The translations under genes and the position numbers were made by a program. A stretch of 64,000 nucleotides of DNA from Thermanaerothrix sp034436175 (GTDB lineage Bacteria; Chloroflexota; Anaerolineae; Anaerolineales; Anaerolineaceae), in assembly GCA_964427505.1 (NCBI GenBank), contig CAYRUO010000003.1, forward strand, positions 248,001-312,000. Reading direction: 5' to 3'. Below are positions 52,609 through 61,690 of the stretch, piece by piece (the stretch's first letter is position 1; every line of letters starts with the position of its first letter). A model generated the notes under the pieces. The model saw nothing but the letters and a program-made list of their open reading frames with translations. It had not been told where the DNA came from and did not search any database.

Positions 52609-53035
52609 TCCTCAAACCTTCAGCATGATTCGCCCCACGATCAAGACGCCTTTCCATATTGATTTTGAGTGGTGGCAACATCATGATTCGAACTGGCGGG
52701 TTTATCTGTTCGATTTCCTATGCCCGGAACACCAGAAAGCCTTTGAGGGAAAGGCCGAGGTGTGGATTGACCATGTGGATCCCCAAACTGCCGAGGTGCA
52801 TCGGGTGGATGGCTTGCAGCATACCCTAATGAACCACTGCGCCAAGCAACCCGACTTTCTTTTGCGTGAAACCTCCTTAATCAACAAGATTTTCAAGTTG
52901 CTTTTGGCAAACGGAAACCGCCCCATGACCCCTGAAGAGATGTCACCGCTGGTGGGACGTCCGGCGGATGTCATCCTGCGTACTCTTTCCGGCCCTCAGG
53001 TTTATCATGGCATCCGTCCCTACAAAGCGGGATAA
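52601..53035 (+). CDS. Protein of unknown function, second of a coupled pair
   Basis: This 144-residue soluble protein begins with MIRPTIKTPFHIDFEWW and has SNWRVYLFDFLCPEH in the middle. Its C-terminal part (SLINKIFKLLLANGNRPMTPEEMSPLVGRPADVILRTL) looks like a small helix-turn-helix. I do not recognise it. GAGGAGG precedes the ATG. Its start lies inside the end of the 529-residue gene, so the two are made together and may form a complex. Confidence 0.78.
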   Translation: MSNPQTFSMIRPTIKTPFHIDFEWWQHHDSNWRVYLFDFLCPEHQKAFEGKAEVWIDHVDPQTAEVHRVDGLQHTLMNHCAKQPDFLLRETSLINKIFKLLLANGNRPMTPEEMSPLVGRPADVILRTLSGPQVYHGIRPYKAG

Positions 53036-53061
53036 TTTTTTATGCAAATAATCTCCTCGTC

Positions 53062-53090
53062 TTGTCATAATTGAGCCTTTTGAATATACT
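53062..53090 (+). promoter_or_regulatory. Promoter of the NarL-type regulator gene
   Basis: TTGTCA (53062-53067) and TATACT (53085-53090) are exactly 17 bp apart. The start near 53097 lies 33 nt before the ATG. Confidence 0.75.
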
Positions 53091-53129
53091 CAATGGCGTG
53101 GTGTAATGGGATGAGGAGGACATGCGGTT

Positions 53130-53783
53130 ATGGCAAAGCAAAGAATTTTGTTGGTAGATGATCACGAGGTTGTACGATTGGGGTTAAGGGCGCTGTTGGA
53201 GCACCACCCGCAGTTTGAGGTAGTTGGGGAAGCGGGTACGGCTAAGGAGGCTTTGGAACAGGTTGCCCAGCACCGCCCTGATGTGGTCTTAATGGATATC
53301 CGTTTACCGGGAGCTTCGGGTATCGAGGCCTGCGAAGAAATTACCCAGAAATACCCTGAAACCAAGGTGATCATGCTGACCTCTTACGCCGAGGATGAAA
53401 TGCTCTTCTCGGCAATTCGAGCGGGGGCATCTGGGTATGTTCTGAAGCAAATTGGTCGCGAGGATCTGATTCGGGCCATTGAAGCGGTTGGCCGAGGTGA
53501 GGCCCTGCTTGATCCGGCGGTTACTCAGCGCGTGTTCCAGGAAGTACGCCGCGCTGTACGTGAAGAGGAGGCCTCAGCGTTCGCCAACCTCAGCCAACAG
53601 GAAAAGCATGTCTTGTTATTGGTATCCGAGGGGAAGACAAACCGTGAGATTGCGAAAGCCCTGTACCTGGGTGAAGGGACGGTACGAAATTATGTTAGCA
53701 GTATCCTCTCTAAATTGGGGGTTAGCAACCGTGCCGAAGCCGCTGCCTATGCCGTTGAGCATAATTTGCGGGATTACCTTTAA
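53130..53783 (+). CDS. NarL/LuxR-family response regulator
   Basis: This 217-residue regulator has a receiver domain (LLVDDHEVVR, phospho-acceptor Asp in VVLMDIRLPG, Lys in YVLKQIG) and a LuxR-type helix-turn-helix (LSQQEKHVLLLVSEGKTNREIAKAL). GAGGAGG lies upstream of the ATG. It is transcribed alone from a good promoter to the hairpin at 53824. No partner kinase is adjacent. It is similar in layout to the regulator at 854. Confidence 0.92.
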   Translation: MAKQRILLVDDHEVVRLGLRALLEHHPQFEVVGEAGTAKEALEQVAQHRPDVVLMDIRLPGASGIEACEEITQKYPETKVIMLTSYAEDEMLFSAIRAGASGYVLKQIGREDLIRAIEAVGRGEALLDPAVTQRVFQEVRRAVREEEASAFANLSQQEKHVLLLVSEGKTNREIAKALYLGEGTVRNYVSSILSKLGVSNRAEAAAYAVEHNLRDYL

Positions 53784-53823
53784 AGGGCAAGGGCTTATCC
53801 CTTGATAATCTGGTGAATGCGAT

Positions 53824-53852
53824 AAAGGTGGGTTTTAGAGAACCCACCTTTT
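53824..53852. terminator. Bidirectional terminator
   Basis: An 11-bp perfect stem, AAAGGTGGGTT (53824-53834) / AACCCACCTTT (53841-53851), has loop TTAGAG. Both strands show a T-run at the 3' side. It serves the regulator and the converging TIM-barrel gene. Confidence 0.85.
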
Positions 53853-54700
53853 CATTTCTCATTCACTAAATCATCCCACGTTTGCTGCATCCAGAGGGCA
53901 TCGGTTTCAAGGTTGGGGCTTTCGCAGAGAATGCGTCCTGCGCATCCCCGATCGCGTAACGCTGTGAATAGAGCACGAACATTGAAGTCCGATTCCTGAA
54001 TAGGAAGGTGATTTCGTTCCCCTTTCGTTGAATATTCAATTCCGGAAAGATGGATGTGTAACCGTTGCAGAGCCTCTTCCCCTAGGGCTTTCGCGTAGTC
54101 ATTTAATACCCTTATCCATTCCTCATAACTATTCATAGAGCCATCCCCAGCCCGAGCGTGAAGATGGGCAAAGTCCAGGCAAGGTTGTACCTGAGGCACC
54201 TCTTGGCTCATGACTAAGACATCTTCCAACGAGCCAATCATGGCTGATTTGCCCATCGTTTCCGGGCGTAAAGTAACCCGGACCCGCCTGGCTTCTAGTT
54301 CTTCTACACACCCTTGAAGGCGGGTGATGACCTTTTTCATCACTTGAGCCGAGGATTCGCCAAAGTATGAGCCGGGATGAAACACGATATCCGTAGCTCC
54401 GGCCAGGTAACCGTAATAGGCCGCATCCATCAAGCGTTGGCGTGATTTTGGCCATTCTTCTTCTGAGGCGTTCAGGTTGATGAAATAAGGGGCGTGGACG
54501 CTAAGGGCGATATCTAACGCTTGGGCCGCCGAGGCAATTTGAGCACAGGTTTCAGGTGTGACGCGTACGGCTTGTACCCACCCTAATTCAAGGGCAGAAA
54601 GTCCTAGTTCGGCAATCTGATGCACCGCTCCGACCGAACCGCCGGGTTTCTTGGGCGTGGAGAGGGGAGAACCGACCGTGCCAAATCGAAATGGACGCAT
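53852..54700 (-). CDS. AP endonuclease family 2 / xylose-isomerase-like TIM barrel protein
   Basis: This 282-residue protein resembles endonuclease IV. Metal-site motifs include SVHAPYFINL, DIVFHPGSYFGES, LRPETMGK, CLDFAHLHARAG and HIHLSGIEYS. True Nfo proteins have VHAPY, HPG, ET(M)AG and DT(C)H; here the third and fourth are altered, so repair activity on abasic DNA is plausible but a sugar isomerase-like role remains possible. It is the last gene of the comEA-yqeY-pgpH-ybeY-dgkA run. Confidence 0.78.
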   Translation of the reverse strand: MRPFRFGTVGSPLSTPKKPGGSVGAVHQIAELGLSALELGWVQAVRVTPETCAQIASAAQALDIALSVHAPYFINLNASEEEWPKSRQRLMDAAYYGYLAGATDIVFHPGSYFGESSAQVMKKVITRLQGCVEELEARRVRVTLRPETMGKSAMIGSLEDVLVMSQEVPQVQPCLDFAHLHARAGDGSMNSYEEWIRVLNDYAKALGEEALQRLHIHLSGIEYSTKGERNHLPIQESDFNVRALFTALRDRGCAGRILCESPNLETDALWMQQTWDDLVNEK

Positions 54701-54735
54701 GACAAAAACCCTTTCTGCTAAAGCGGGATAGTCGT

Positions 54736-55116
54736 TTATCGGAATGAGATAAGGCGTTGAAGAAGAGGAAGGCCAAGGACAAGGATGCCGATTATTGCGG
54801 CGGTGATAGCCGCAATGAGCACTGCGGCTGCCGCCGTATCTTTAGCGATACCGGCGAGGGGATGCGTATCGGGGTTGACCAGATCTATAAAAGCCTCCAG
54901 TGCGGTGTTGAAGGCTTCGCTGAGCCAAACTAAACCGATGGCAAAGATCAGGATTGCCCAGCGGAGTGGGTCGAGACCTAACCAGAATGCCAGGACAATG
55001 ACCAGAACAGTTGCTGAGGCGTGAATCCAAGCATTTTTTTGGGTGCGCAACACATATCCCAGACCACTAAAAGCGTGTCGAAAAGCCGGGAGGCGTGAAC
55101 GTAGAAATTGGATCAT
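54736..55116 (-). CDS. dgkA: Diacylglycerol / undecaprenol kinase family protein
   Basis: This 126-residue integral membrane protein has three helices and the DgkA motif WLSEAFNTALEAFIDLV, whose Glu and Asn bind Mg-ATP. In gram-positive-type relatives the substrate is undecaprenol. It follows ybeY by 12 bp, a common pairing in many bacteria. The length is normal. Confidence 0.9.
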   Translation of the reverse strand: MIQFLRSRLPAFRHAFSGLGYVLRTQKNAWIHASATVLVIVLAFWLGLDPLRWAILIFAIGLVWLSEAFNTALEAFIDLVNPDTHPLAGIAKDTAAAAVLIAAITAAIIGILVLGLPLLQRLISFR

Positions 55117-55128
55117 TAATCCGCCTCG

Positions 55129-55578
55129 CTATTCAGGAAGAATTTGCGCATCACAGCCAAGGGCTTTTAAAATATTGCCCTGAATTTCCCACATCACTTG
55201 TTTTTCTTCTGCCGTTGCATGGTCGTAACCGAACAAGTGCAATACTCCATGGACGACCAGCAATGCCAGTTCACACTCTATAGGATGCCCGGATTTTTGA
55301 GCCTGCTCGACCACCTTTTCCCAGGAGATAATAATATCCCCGGCATAAAGTCGTTGGGTGTCGGGATCTACTTCTCCCATGGGAAATGAGAGTACGTCGG
55401 TTGGGGTATCATTTCCGAGAAATTCACGGTTGAGACGCTGCAATTCCCGGTTGTCACTAATAACGATAGAGAGATCCACATCCTTCTGTTCGTGCATTAA
55501 GACCGCTTCGGCTGACCGGAGGAGCACCTCTTGGGGAATTTGAGACTCAAAGGAGGGAGAAATGATCAGGTTAATCAT
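55129..55578 (-). CDS. ybeY: Endoribonuclease YbeY (16S rRNA maturation)
   Basis: This 149-residue metallo-RNase has the zinc site HGVLHLFGYDH (H-x3-H-x5-H) and the upstream TDVLSFPMG motif. It acts in 16S rRNA 3'-end maturation and ribosome quality control. It lies 5 bp after pgpH in the same operon. Confidence 0.94.
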   Translation of the reverse strand: MINLIISPSFESQIPQEVLLRSAEAVLMHEQKDVDLSIVISDNRELQRLNREFLGNDTPTDVLSFPMGEVDPDTQRLYAGDIIISWEKVVEQAQKSGHPIECELALLVVHGVLHLFGYDHATAEEKQVMWEIQGNILKALGCDAQILPE

Positions 55579-55583
55579 AGCGT

Positions 55584-57722
55584 TTAGCGAGTAGTAGTTT
55601 CGACAGGTTGGGTGGTCTGCTCATTGAGGGAAGGCGATGTGGGTTGTACCTCAGGATATTTGATCCTCGGATGATAGGCGTTACGCAGCGTTTTAGTGAA
55701 GGATTCCGTGATCAAATAAAAATCGCGCAGGGTTAGGTTCGTATGGTCAAGTTGTCCTTCGCGTTGACAATACTCAATGGCTTTACGAACCAAGGTGCGA
55801 AATTCCTCTTCCTCGCTGGGCATTTCGGCCCGAGTGCGTGCCTCGGTCATGTCGGCCAACATGAGCAACGCCGTTTCCCGTGATTGTGGGGGTGGTCCGG
55901 GGTAACGGAAGCGGTCCGGATTGACCTTAGAAGGATCATTGCCGGCGGCCTCAAGCGCGCGAGCATACTGGTAGCGGGCGATCAACGTACCATGATGCTC
56001 GCGGATAAAATCAATTATACGTGGGGGTAGACGATGTTTTCGGGCGAGTTGTACACCATCCTCGACGTGGCGGATGATGATCTCTGCGCTGGTATATGGA
56101 TCTAGATCGTTGTGAGGGTTGGGTGTTCCAATGGCTTGATTCTCGATAAAAAATGCCGGATTGACCGCCTTGCCTATATCGTGGTAAATTGCACCGACGC
56201 GGGTGAGCAGTGTGTCAGCCCCGATAGCCTCCGCGGCTTGTTCGGCAAGATTGGCGACTTGCAGGCTATGTTGATAAGATCCGGGCGCGTTGCGAAGGAC
56301 GAACTGAAGTAACGGGTGATCAGGACGCAATAAATCCAGGAGTTGAAGTGGTGTAACGACACCTAGGGCTTGGGAGAAGAGAAATTGAAGTAAAAGCGTA
56401 AGGCTCGCCGAGGCAATTCCGTTGATAAAGGAGGAACCAGTGAGCGTGGCAATACCAATCCAATCGGCAAAGGGATCAGGCAGCCGGAAGGCAATGACCA
56501 TAGCGCTTCCCACTAGTCCGATCGCAATGCCTGCAGCGAAAAAGTTTGCCACACGCCGCGCTTTCCCCAGGGCTAGAATTCCTACGATACTGGTCATAAG
56601 ATAAAACATGAACAATCCAAGGGCATTGGGGAGGTTATAAGCGGAGAGAAGACTTAATACCAGGGAGAAGATCAGCCCAATCTCTAGGTTATAAAGACTG
56701 GCCACCGTGAGCGCAAAAGCAGGTAGGGGAAATAAGTAAGGAACGACCACACGATTAGGGATAATGATGCGAGCCGCATATAAGAAAATCAGAAAGGTTG
56801 CTGCTAGAAGCAGTAAAGCCTTGAGACTTTCCAGGGCGTGGGTATGGCGACGGGTGAAGTATAGCCCAACGAAAACGGAAAGCGATAGAACAAGCGAAGT
56901 TGCCGCCGCAACTTCGCGTACGCGATTCTCGGTTTCGACCAAGCCGAATTTTTCCAGGGCTTCCAAGACCACCGGAGTAATCAGCTGACCCCGCCGAACA
57001 ATAACCTCACCGGCTAAGTACGAACGCGTCACAGGTTCGACTTTTTTGGCGGCTTCTTCACGGGCTTTTTGGGTTAAAGTTTCGCTGTAAAGGCTGTTGG
57101 GTTGAACCAATGGGGTGACCAAATCGGCTACAATGCGAGCTTGTTCTTCGGGAAGGGTAAAACTAATTACGCCGGGGACGCTTTGACGGGCTTCTTCAAC
57201 CCGATCTTCGCGAATGATACCCCGCATTACCTGTTCAAGGGTTAGAAGGGCTTCCTGCTGAACGGTTTGCCACTGATTGTCGTTTAGATCGATGAGCAAA
57301 CGCGCGGTCTCTTCGGAAAGGGGAATATCGTTCAAGGCGCGCAGGTCTTCGATTTTTTGTTCGGGTGTCGCATAGGGATCGTAACGTACAGTTGTGATGT
57401 AGTTCAGTGCCAGTTGCAATTTCTCAATCTGACGACGGGCAACTGAAGGATCAGGGGGAAGATAGACAGGAGCAACGGCATTGCGTGCCTCTTCCTGGGC
57501 TTGACGTGTTAAGACATCACTGACAAAGGTCAGTGTCTTGGGGGCCAGAATATCCTGAGTAGCCACATCGCCAACCTTGAGGCTGAGGTAAGGGGGGCGT
57601 ATGGCGATGGGAAAAAGGAGCGCGCCGAGAGAAAGAAGGCTGCAAATTACTAACAGAACGCGCTTAATGAGAAGCCGATTCAGGCGTTCAATGAGTTTTG
57701 AGGCTGAAGCAACGCCTTTCAT
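55584..57722 (-). CDS. pgpH: 7TM-HD phosphohydrolase (PgpH-like), probable c-di-AMP phosphodiesterase
   Basis: This 712-residue membrane protein has an N-terminal helix (about 19-42), a large extracytoplasmic domain (about 45-280), seven membrane helices (about 285-480) and a cytosolic HD domain. The HD site shows HSLQVANLAEQAAE, YHDIGKAVNPAFF and FIREHHGT. It hydrolyses c-di-AMP in Firmicutes relatives. The start overlaps the yqeY stop as ATGA. This suggests that the organism uses c-di-AMP, although no cyclase gene is in the window. Confidence 0.9.
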   Translation of the reverse strand: MKGVASASKLIERLNRLLIKRVLLVICSLLSLGALLFPIAIRPPYLSLKVGDVATQDILAPKTLTFVSDVLTRQAQEEARNAVAPVYLPPDPSVARRQIEKLQLALNYITTVRYDPYATPEQKIEDLRALNDIPLSEETARLLIDLNDNQWQTVQQEALLTLEQVMRGIIREDRVEEARQSVPGVISFTLPEEQARIVADLVTPLVQPNSLYSETLTQKAREEAAKKVEPVTRSYLAGEVIVRRGQLITPVVLEALEKFGLVETENRVREVAAATSLVLSLSVFVGLYFTRRHTHALESLKALLLLAATFLIFLYAARIIIPNRVVVPYLFPLPAFALTVASLYNLEIGLIFSLVLSLLSAYNLPNALGLFMFYLMTSIVGILALGKARRVANFFAAGIAIGLVGSAMVIAFRLPDPFADWIGIATLTGSSFINGIASASLTLLLQFLFSQALGVVTPLQLLDLLRPDHPLLQFVLRNAPGSYQHSLQVANLAEQAAEAIGADTLLTRVGAIYHDIGKAVNPAFFIENQAIGTPNPHNDLDPYTSAEIIIRHVEDGVQLARKHRLPPRIIDFIREHHGTLIARYQYARALEAAGNDPSKVNPDRFRYPGPPPQSRETALLMLADMTEARTRAEMPSEEEEFRTLVRKAIEYCQREGQLDHTNLTLRDFYLITESFTKTLRNAYHPRIKYPEVQPTSPSLNEQTTQPVETTTR

Positions 57723-58177
57723 GTTCCCTGGTTTTGGAGAAGTTGACGCACCACTCGGCTGGCTGCTTCCCCGCTAGCGCGACCCTGCAGACGCGGAATG
57801 AGCAGTTTCATGACTTTTCCCATGTCTGCTAAGCTTTTGGCGCCTGCTTCTTCAATTGCGGCGGTAGCCAGTTTGGTCAGTTCTGCCTCTGAAAGGGCTT
57901 GAGGTAAGAATTCCTGGATAACGTTGATTTCGGCTTCTGCGGCGGTAACTAAATCAGGACGCTGCCCTTTTTGAGCGTCTTCAATGGTTTCGCGGCGTGA
58001 TTTTATTTCTTTGTGTAAAAGCGCCAGGATGGTGTTATCGTCAAGTGGATTGCCCTTTTCAACCTCAGCCAAGCGGATGGCTGAAAGGATCATGCGTAAA
58101 GTTCGCTTGCGCACATCATCATTACTGCGCATGGCTTCGCGCAACGCCATTTCAAGTTTGGTTTTTAATTCCGCCAT
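57719..58177 (-). CDS. yqeY: GatB/YqeY-domain protein
   Basis: This 152-residue protein is a free-standing YqeY (related to the tail domain of GatB amidotransferase). LRMILSAIRLAEVEKG and IQEFLPQALSEAEL are family marks. It may assist tRNA-dependent amidation, but the role is not proven. It lies 25 bp after comEA and overlaps pgpH by 4 bp. Confidence 0.9.
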   Translation of the reverse strand: MAELKTKLEMALREAMRSNDDVRKRTLRMILSAIRLAEVEKGNPLDDNTILALLHKEIKSRRETIEDAQKGQRPDLVTAAEAEINVIQEFLPQALSEAELTKLATAAIEEAGAKSLADMGKVMKLLIPRLQGRASGEAASRVVRQLLQNQGT

Positions 58178-58202
58178 GGTTGTTCTCCGTAAAAAGTGGC
58201 GT

Positions 58203-58781
58203 TTATGGGGTCACCGTAATTAATTCGCGAACTTGCTCAAAGATCCCAGGGCCTATCCCGGGAACATTTTGAATTTGTTCTATTGTATCAAATTTACCCT
58301 GCTTCTGACGATATTCGACAATAGCCTCAGCGCGGGTTCTACCAATACCGGGTAGAGCCTCAAGTTGCTCGATGCTGGCTTGATTGATGTCCAAACGGTC
58401 AGAGTCGGTTCCTGAAGCCTCATTGTATACTTCAGGTACTGGTGAGTTATTTATCGGCAGGGGGGTCGTCTCTTCATCAAGAAACGGGATACGGATTTTG
58501 ACGCCATCTTTTAGAGGCGCGGCCAGGTTAATGGCTTCTGTATTTGCCTGAGGAAGCAGACCACCAGCGCGTTCTATAACATCCCTTACCCGACTCATGG
58601 GGGGAACCTCATAAACCCCAGGGGTTACTACCGCGCCTGAAACATGAACGACCCAAGGCAAGGGTGTTTTGGTGGTGAGGATAATGGTTTCTGAACGCGG
58701 AGGTGCACTGATTAGTAAAACGAGAGCTGCGGATAAGAGTCCGCTAAATACACCGATGAGAACGAGTTGCCATGGTTTCAT
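58203..58781 (-). CDS. comEA: ComEA-like DNA-binding competence protein
   Basis: This 192-residue protein has an N-terminal membrane anchor (about 5-25), a SLBB domain (VHVSGAVVTPGVYEVPPMSRV) and a helix-hairpin-helix pair (LDINQASIEQLEALPGIG and FDTIEQIQNVPGIGPG). It binds DNA at the cell surface during uptake. No comEC is adjacent. It is the first gene of the operon. Confidence 0.92.
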   Translation of the reverse strand: MKPWQLVLIGVFSGLLSAALVLLISAPPRSETIILTTKTPLPWVVHVSGAVVTPGVYEVPPMSRVRDVIERAGGLLPQANTEAINLAAPLKDGVKIRIPFLDEETTPLPINNSPVPEVYNEASGTDSDRLDINQASIEQLEALPGIGRTRAEAIVEYRQKQGKFDTIEQIQNVPGIGPGIFEQVRELITVTP

Positions 58782-58802
58782 AAGGTGGTCATTAGGGAAA
58801 TA

Positions 58803-58851
58803 TTAGTACAATCATTCAATCCCAGTATAATATGCGCGACGCTTGCGTCAA
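58803..58851. promoter_or_regulatory. Overlapping divergent promoters of comEA and yjbQ
   Basis: On the plus strand, TTAGTA (58803-58808) and TATAAT (58826-58831) are 17 bp apart. On the minus strand, TTGACG (58846-58851) and TATACT (58824-58829) are 16 bp apart. The two -10 boxes overlap by 4 bp, so only one polymerase can bind at a time. Confidence 0.65.
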
Positions 58852-58893
58852 GGTTGCTAATAATATCAGTCAAAAACCTGTGGAGCAGAGTGG

Positions 58894-59310
58894 ATGGTTA
58901 AGACCACTTATCTATCGTTGGCAACCCGGGGAAACACGGATGTTCAAGACGTCACGGCGCTGGTTGCACGAGCCGTGGAAGAAAGTGGGTTTGAGAACGG
59001 TGTGGTTGTTATCTTCACCCCCTCCAGCACTAGTGCACTCACGACAATTGAATACGAGCCGGGATGTGTCAGCGATTTACGACACCTCTTTGAAGAGTGG
59101 ATACCCTCTGCTAAGGATTATACCCACAATAATCGTTGGGGGGATAACAATGGACATAGCCACTTACGGGCGGCGATGTTGGGGCCATCCTTAACCATCC
59201 CATTTGTGGAGCGCCGCTTGTGTTTGGGCACCTGGCAACAGATCATATTTATTGACTTTGATGTGCGTCCACGGCAACGTCGCTTAGTGGTGCAGGTACT
59301 TGGGACTTAG
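58894..59310 (+). CDS. yjbQ: YjbQ/UPF0047-family protein
   Basis: This 138-residue protein has the UPF0047 pattern: TRGNTDVQDVT, SSTSALTTIEYEPG, NGHSHLRAAMLG and the C-terminal IFIDFDVRPRQRRLVVQ. Family members have a weak thiamine-phosphate synthase activity in vitro; the natural role is unclear. TGGAG precedes the ATG. The final 62 bp overlap the converging yqhQ-like gene. Confidence 0.9.
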   Translation: MVKTTYLSLATRGNTDVQDVTALVARAVEESGFENGVVVIFTPSSTSALTTIEYEPGCVSDLRHLFEEWIPSAKDYTHNNRWGDNNGHSHLRAAMLGPSLTIPFVERRLCLGTWQQIIFIDFDVRPRQRRLVVQVLGT

Positions 59311-60208
59311 CACGGTATTCCAAGGCAAGTTGATTTTCCAATTCTAGCATGGCATTGAAAGCCGCGATACTGACTTCAAGCATATCCAGGCTGGGAGGTC
59401 GGGTAGTTAATTGCTGTAACCAGAGGTTGGGTCGGATTAACCAGGCTACAATAGGGTGATTGCGATGGTTGGCTGCCCATCTGATATATTCGTAGGCAAG
59501 CATGGCTAATACCGGAATGAGCAGGATCCGGCTTGCAATCACCCCAATCCATGGGAGGTCTCCCAATAACGAAAAGACAAAAACCGAGAGCACAACAACC
59601 GTAAGGATAAATGATGTTCCGCATCGGGGGTGTTCAAGAGGAAAGCGGCTAACGCTTATTGGGGTTAACTCGGCGCTGGCTTCAAAGGCGTTAATGGTCT
59701 TGTGCTCAGCACCATGATAACCAAAGACGCGTTGTATATCGGGAATACGCCCAATGCCCCAAATGTAGCCGATGACCACAAGCAGACGAAGCAAACCTTC
59801 TAAAAGGTTGGTAACCCATCCGGAAAGCCCAAGCCAGGACTGAATTCCTTTGCCCAATAGAGCCGGAAAGAGGAAAAATAATCCCACCGCAAGCGCCAGG
59901 CTTACCAGCAAAGTTACTGCCCAGGTTGGTCCTTCGATTTTTTCGTCTTCTTTCTCGGCTTGCAAATTGGCCGAGAGCGAAAGATAACGCATGCCTAAGC
60001 CAAGCGCATCCCAAAGGATAACCAGTCCTCTCAGAAAGGGAATTGCCGCTAGACGCGAAAGGTAAATGCCTTTTAGGGGCTCACTGATGACTTCGATGTG
60101 ACCCTGAGGAGTGCGTATAGCCGCTGCTACGGCATAACGACCCCGCATGAGCACCCCCTCGATTAGAGCTTGTCCTCCATAAGAAGGAAGTTTAAGGTTT
60201 TCGGCCAT
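59249..60208 (-). CDS. yqhQ: DUF1385 (YqhQ-like) membrane protein
   Basis: This 319-residue protein begins with the characteristic YGGQALIEGVLMRG segment and has about four membrane helices in the centre and the motif YHGAEHKTINAFE (His/Glu) with HPRCGTSF. It belongs to DUF1385/YqhQ, a family of unknown function common in gram-positive and Chloroflexota bacteria. It lies 12 bp after the M20 peptidase gene. The C-terminal 62 bp are antisense to the end of yjbQ. Confidence 0.9.
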   Translation of the reverse strand: MAENLKLPSYGGQALIEGVLMRGRYAVAAAIRTPQGHIEVISEPLKGIYLSRLAAIPFLRGLVILWDALGLGMRYLSLSANLQAEKEDEKIEGPTWAVTLLVSLALAVGLFFLFPALLGKGIQSWLGLSGWVTNLLEGLLRLLVVIGYIWGIGRIPDIQRVFGYHGAEHKTINAFEASAELTPISVSRFPLEHPRCGTSFILTVVVLSVFVFSLLGDLPWIGVIASRILLIPVLAMLAYEYIRWAANHRNHPIVAWLIRPNLWLQQLTTRPPSLDMLEVSIAAFNAMLELENQLALEYRAKSQVPAPLSDVAVDAHQSQ

Positions 60209-60220
60209 GTTTTTAAGCCC

Positions 60221-61609
60221 TTAGGCGCGAGTGAACTCAGGATAGGACAGAAGAAATTCTATGACCGCCTGAATACCACGGTACCAGGTGGGCAGATGCA
60301 AGCGTTCGTTGGGCGAATGAATGTGATCATCGGGTAAGCCGAAACCCGAAAGCGCCGATTCTAACCCAAGAATGCGCTGCATCATGCCAACCACAGGCAC
60401 GCTTCCACCCTCGCGGCGGTAGAGAGGCTCTTTGCCCCATACACTCTTCAGGGCTTGGGCAAGGGCACGTACGCCGGGGTGATGACGGTCGGTAATGGAA
60501 GCAGGGGAGCCGGCTAAGGCGATCAGTTCCCAACGCACGGTTGGAGGGCAGTTGGCTTCCAAATAAGCGCGCAGTTTTTGATGGATGTCTTCGGGGTCTT
60601 GATCGGGTACTAGGCGGGTAGAAATTTTAGCCATTGCCCAGGCGGGGATGATGGTTTTTGATCCTTGCCCGGTATAACCCGAGTAGAGACCATTAATTTC
60701 GAGCGTTGGGCGTGCACCAATCCGTTCCACCGGCGAAAATTCGGGTTCACCGTAAAGCCGGGGGACACCAAGACTGTGCGCAAGTTCAACCTCTTTAAGC
60801 GGTAGACGCGCCAGTTCCTGGCGTTCCTCATCATCCAAAGGACGAACATGGTCGTAAAAACCGGGCACGAGCACTTTGCCTGAGGAATCATGCATACCGG
60901 CAATTAATTCGCAGAGAGCTTGAGCCGGGTTGTGAATGACTCCACCAAAGAGGCCAGAATGCAGATCGCGATTAGGGCCATAAACGCGTAGTTCAAAGGC
61001 GGCCACACCGCGTAACCCGTAGGTAATCGTGGGTTGGTCGGGTGCAATCATGCCTGTATCTAAATTTAACGCCACATCCGCTTTGAGCAGGTGGCGGTAT
61101 TGCTCTAGAAACTGACTTAGGTTGGGTGAACCGATTTCCTCTTCTCCCTCGATCAACCAAATAATGTTTAAGGGAAGAGAACCCGTCGCGATAATGGCTT
61201 CTACGGCTTTTAGGGCGGCCATGACCTGTCCTTTCATGTCCGAGACACCACGGCCATAGAGATAATCGCCCTCTTGCCAGGGTTCAAAAGGCGAATTCTT
61301 CCACTCCTCGTAGGGATCCGGGGGCTGGACGTCGTAGTGGCCGTAAATCAAAACTGTGGGGACTTCGGGTAAGTGCGGATGCGTATAAGCCAGTACGACT
61401 GGATGACCAGCAGTTTCAACTATGTTGGCGTTTGCGAAACCAAGCCGCTTCAGTTCGTACACTAACCAATTCGCGGCGCGGCGTATGTCCTCTTGGTGTT
61501 CAGGATCCGTTGAGATCGAAGGGATGCTGGCGAATTCTTTCAGCGTGTTGAGAAAGGCTTGACGATTAGCATCAACATAACGTAAGGCTTGGTCTTTGTT
61601 CGTCGTCAT
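60221..61609 (-). CDS. M20-family dipeptidase / deacylase
   Basis: This 462-residue zinc peptidase has VLIYGHYDVQPPDP, GRGVSDMKG, EGEEEIGSPNL, LNLDTGM and a dimerisation domain insert (about 200-320). Such enzymes hydrolyse dipeptides or N-acyl amino acids in the cytosol. I chose the ATG at 61609 with GAGGAG upstream, five codons inside a longer possible start. A TATAAT on the minus strand (61642-61647) is a likely -10 box. Confidence 0.9.
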   Translation of the reverse strand: MTTNKDQALRYVDANRQAFLNTLKEFASIPSISTDPEHQEDIRRAANWLVYELKRLGFANANIVETAGHPVVLAYTHPHLPEVPTVLIYGHYDVQPPDPYEEWKNSPFEPWQEGDYLYGRGVSDMKGQVMAALKAVEAIIATGSLPLNIIWLIEGEEEIGSPNLSQFLEQYRHLLKADVALNLDTGMIAPDQPTITYGLRGVAAFELRVYGPNRDLHSGLFGGVIHNPAQALCELIAGMHDSSGKVLVPGFYDHVRPLDDEERQELARLPLKEVELAHSLGVPRLYGEPEFSPVERIGARPTLEINGLYSGYTGQGSKTIIPAWAMAKISTRLVPDQDPEDIHQKLRAYLEANCPPTVRWELIALAGSPASITDRHHPGVRALAQALKSVWGKEPLYRREGGSVPVVGMMQRILGLESALSGFGLPDDHIHSPNERLHLPTWYRGIQAVIEFLLSYPEFTRA

Positions 61610-61690
61610 AAAACAACTCCTCAATCAAACAAGATACGCCGATTATAATTGAATTGTAAGACAAAAAACACTTCATCTGCCCTATATTTG

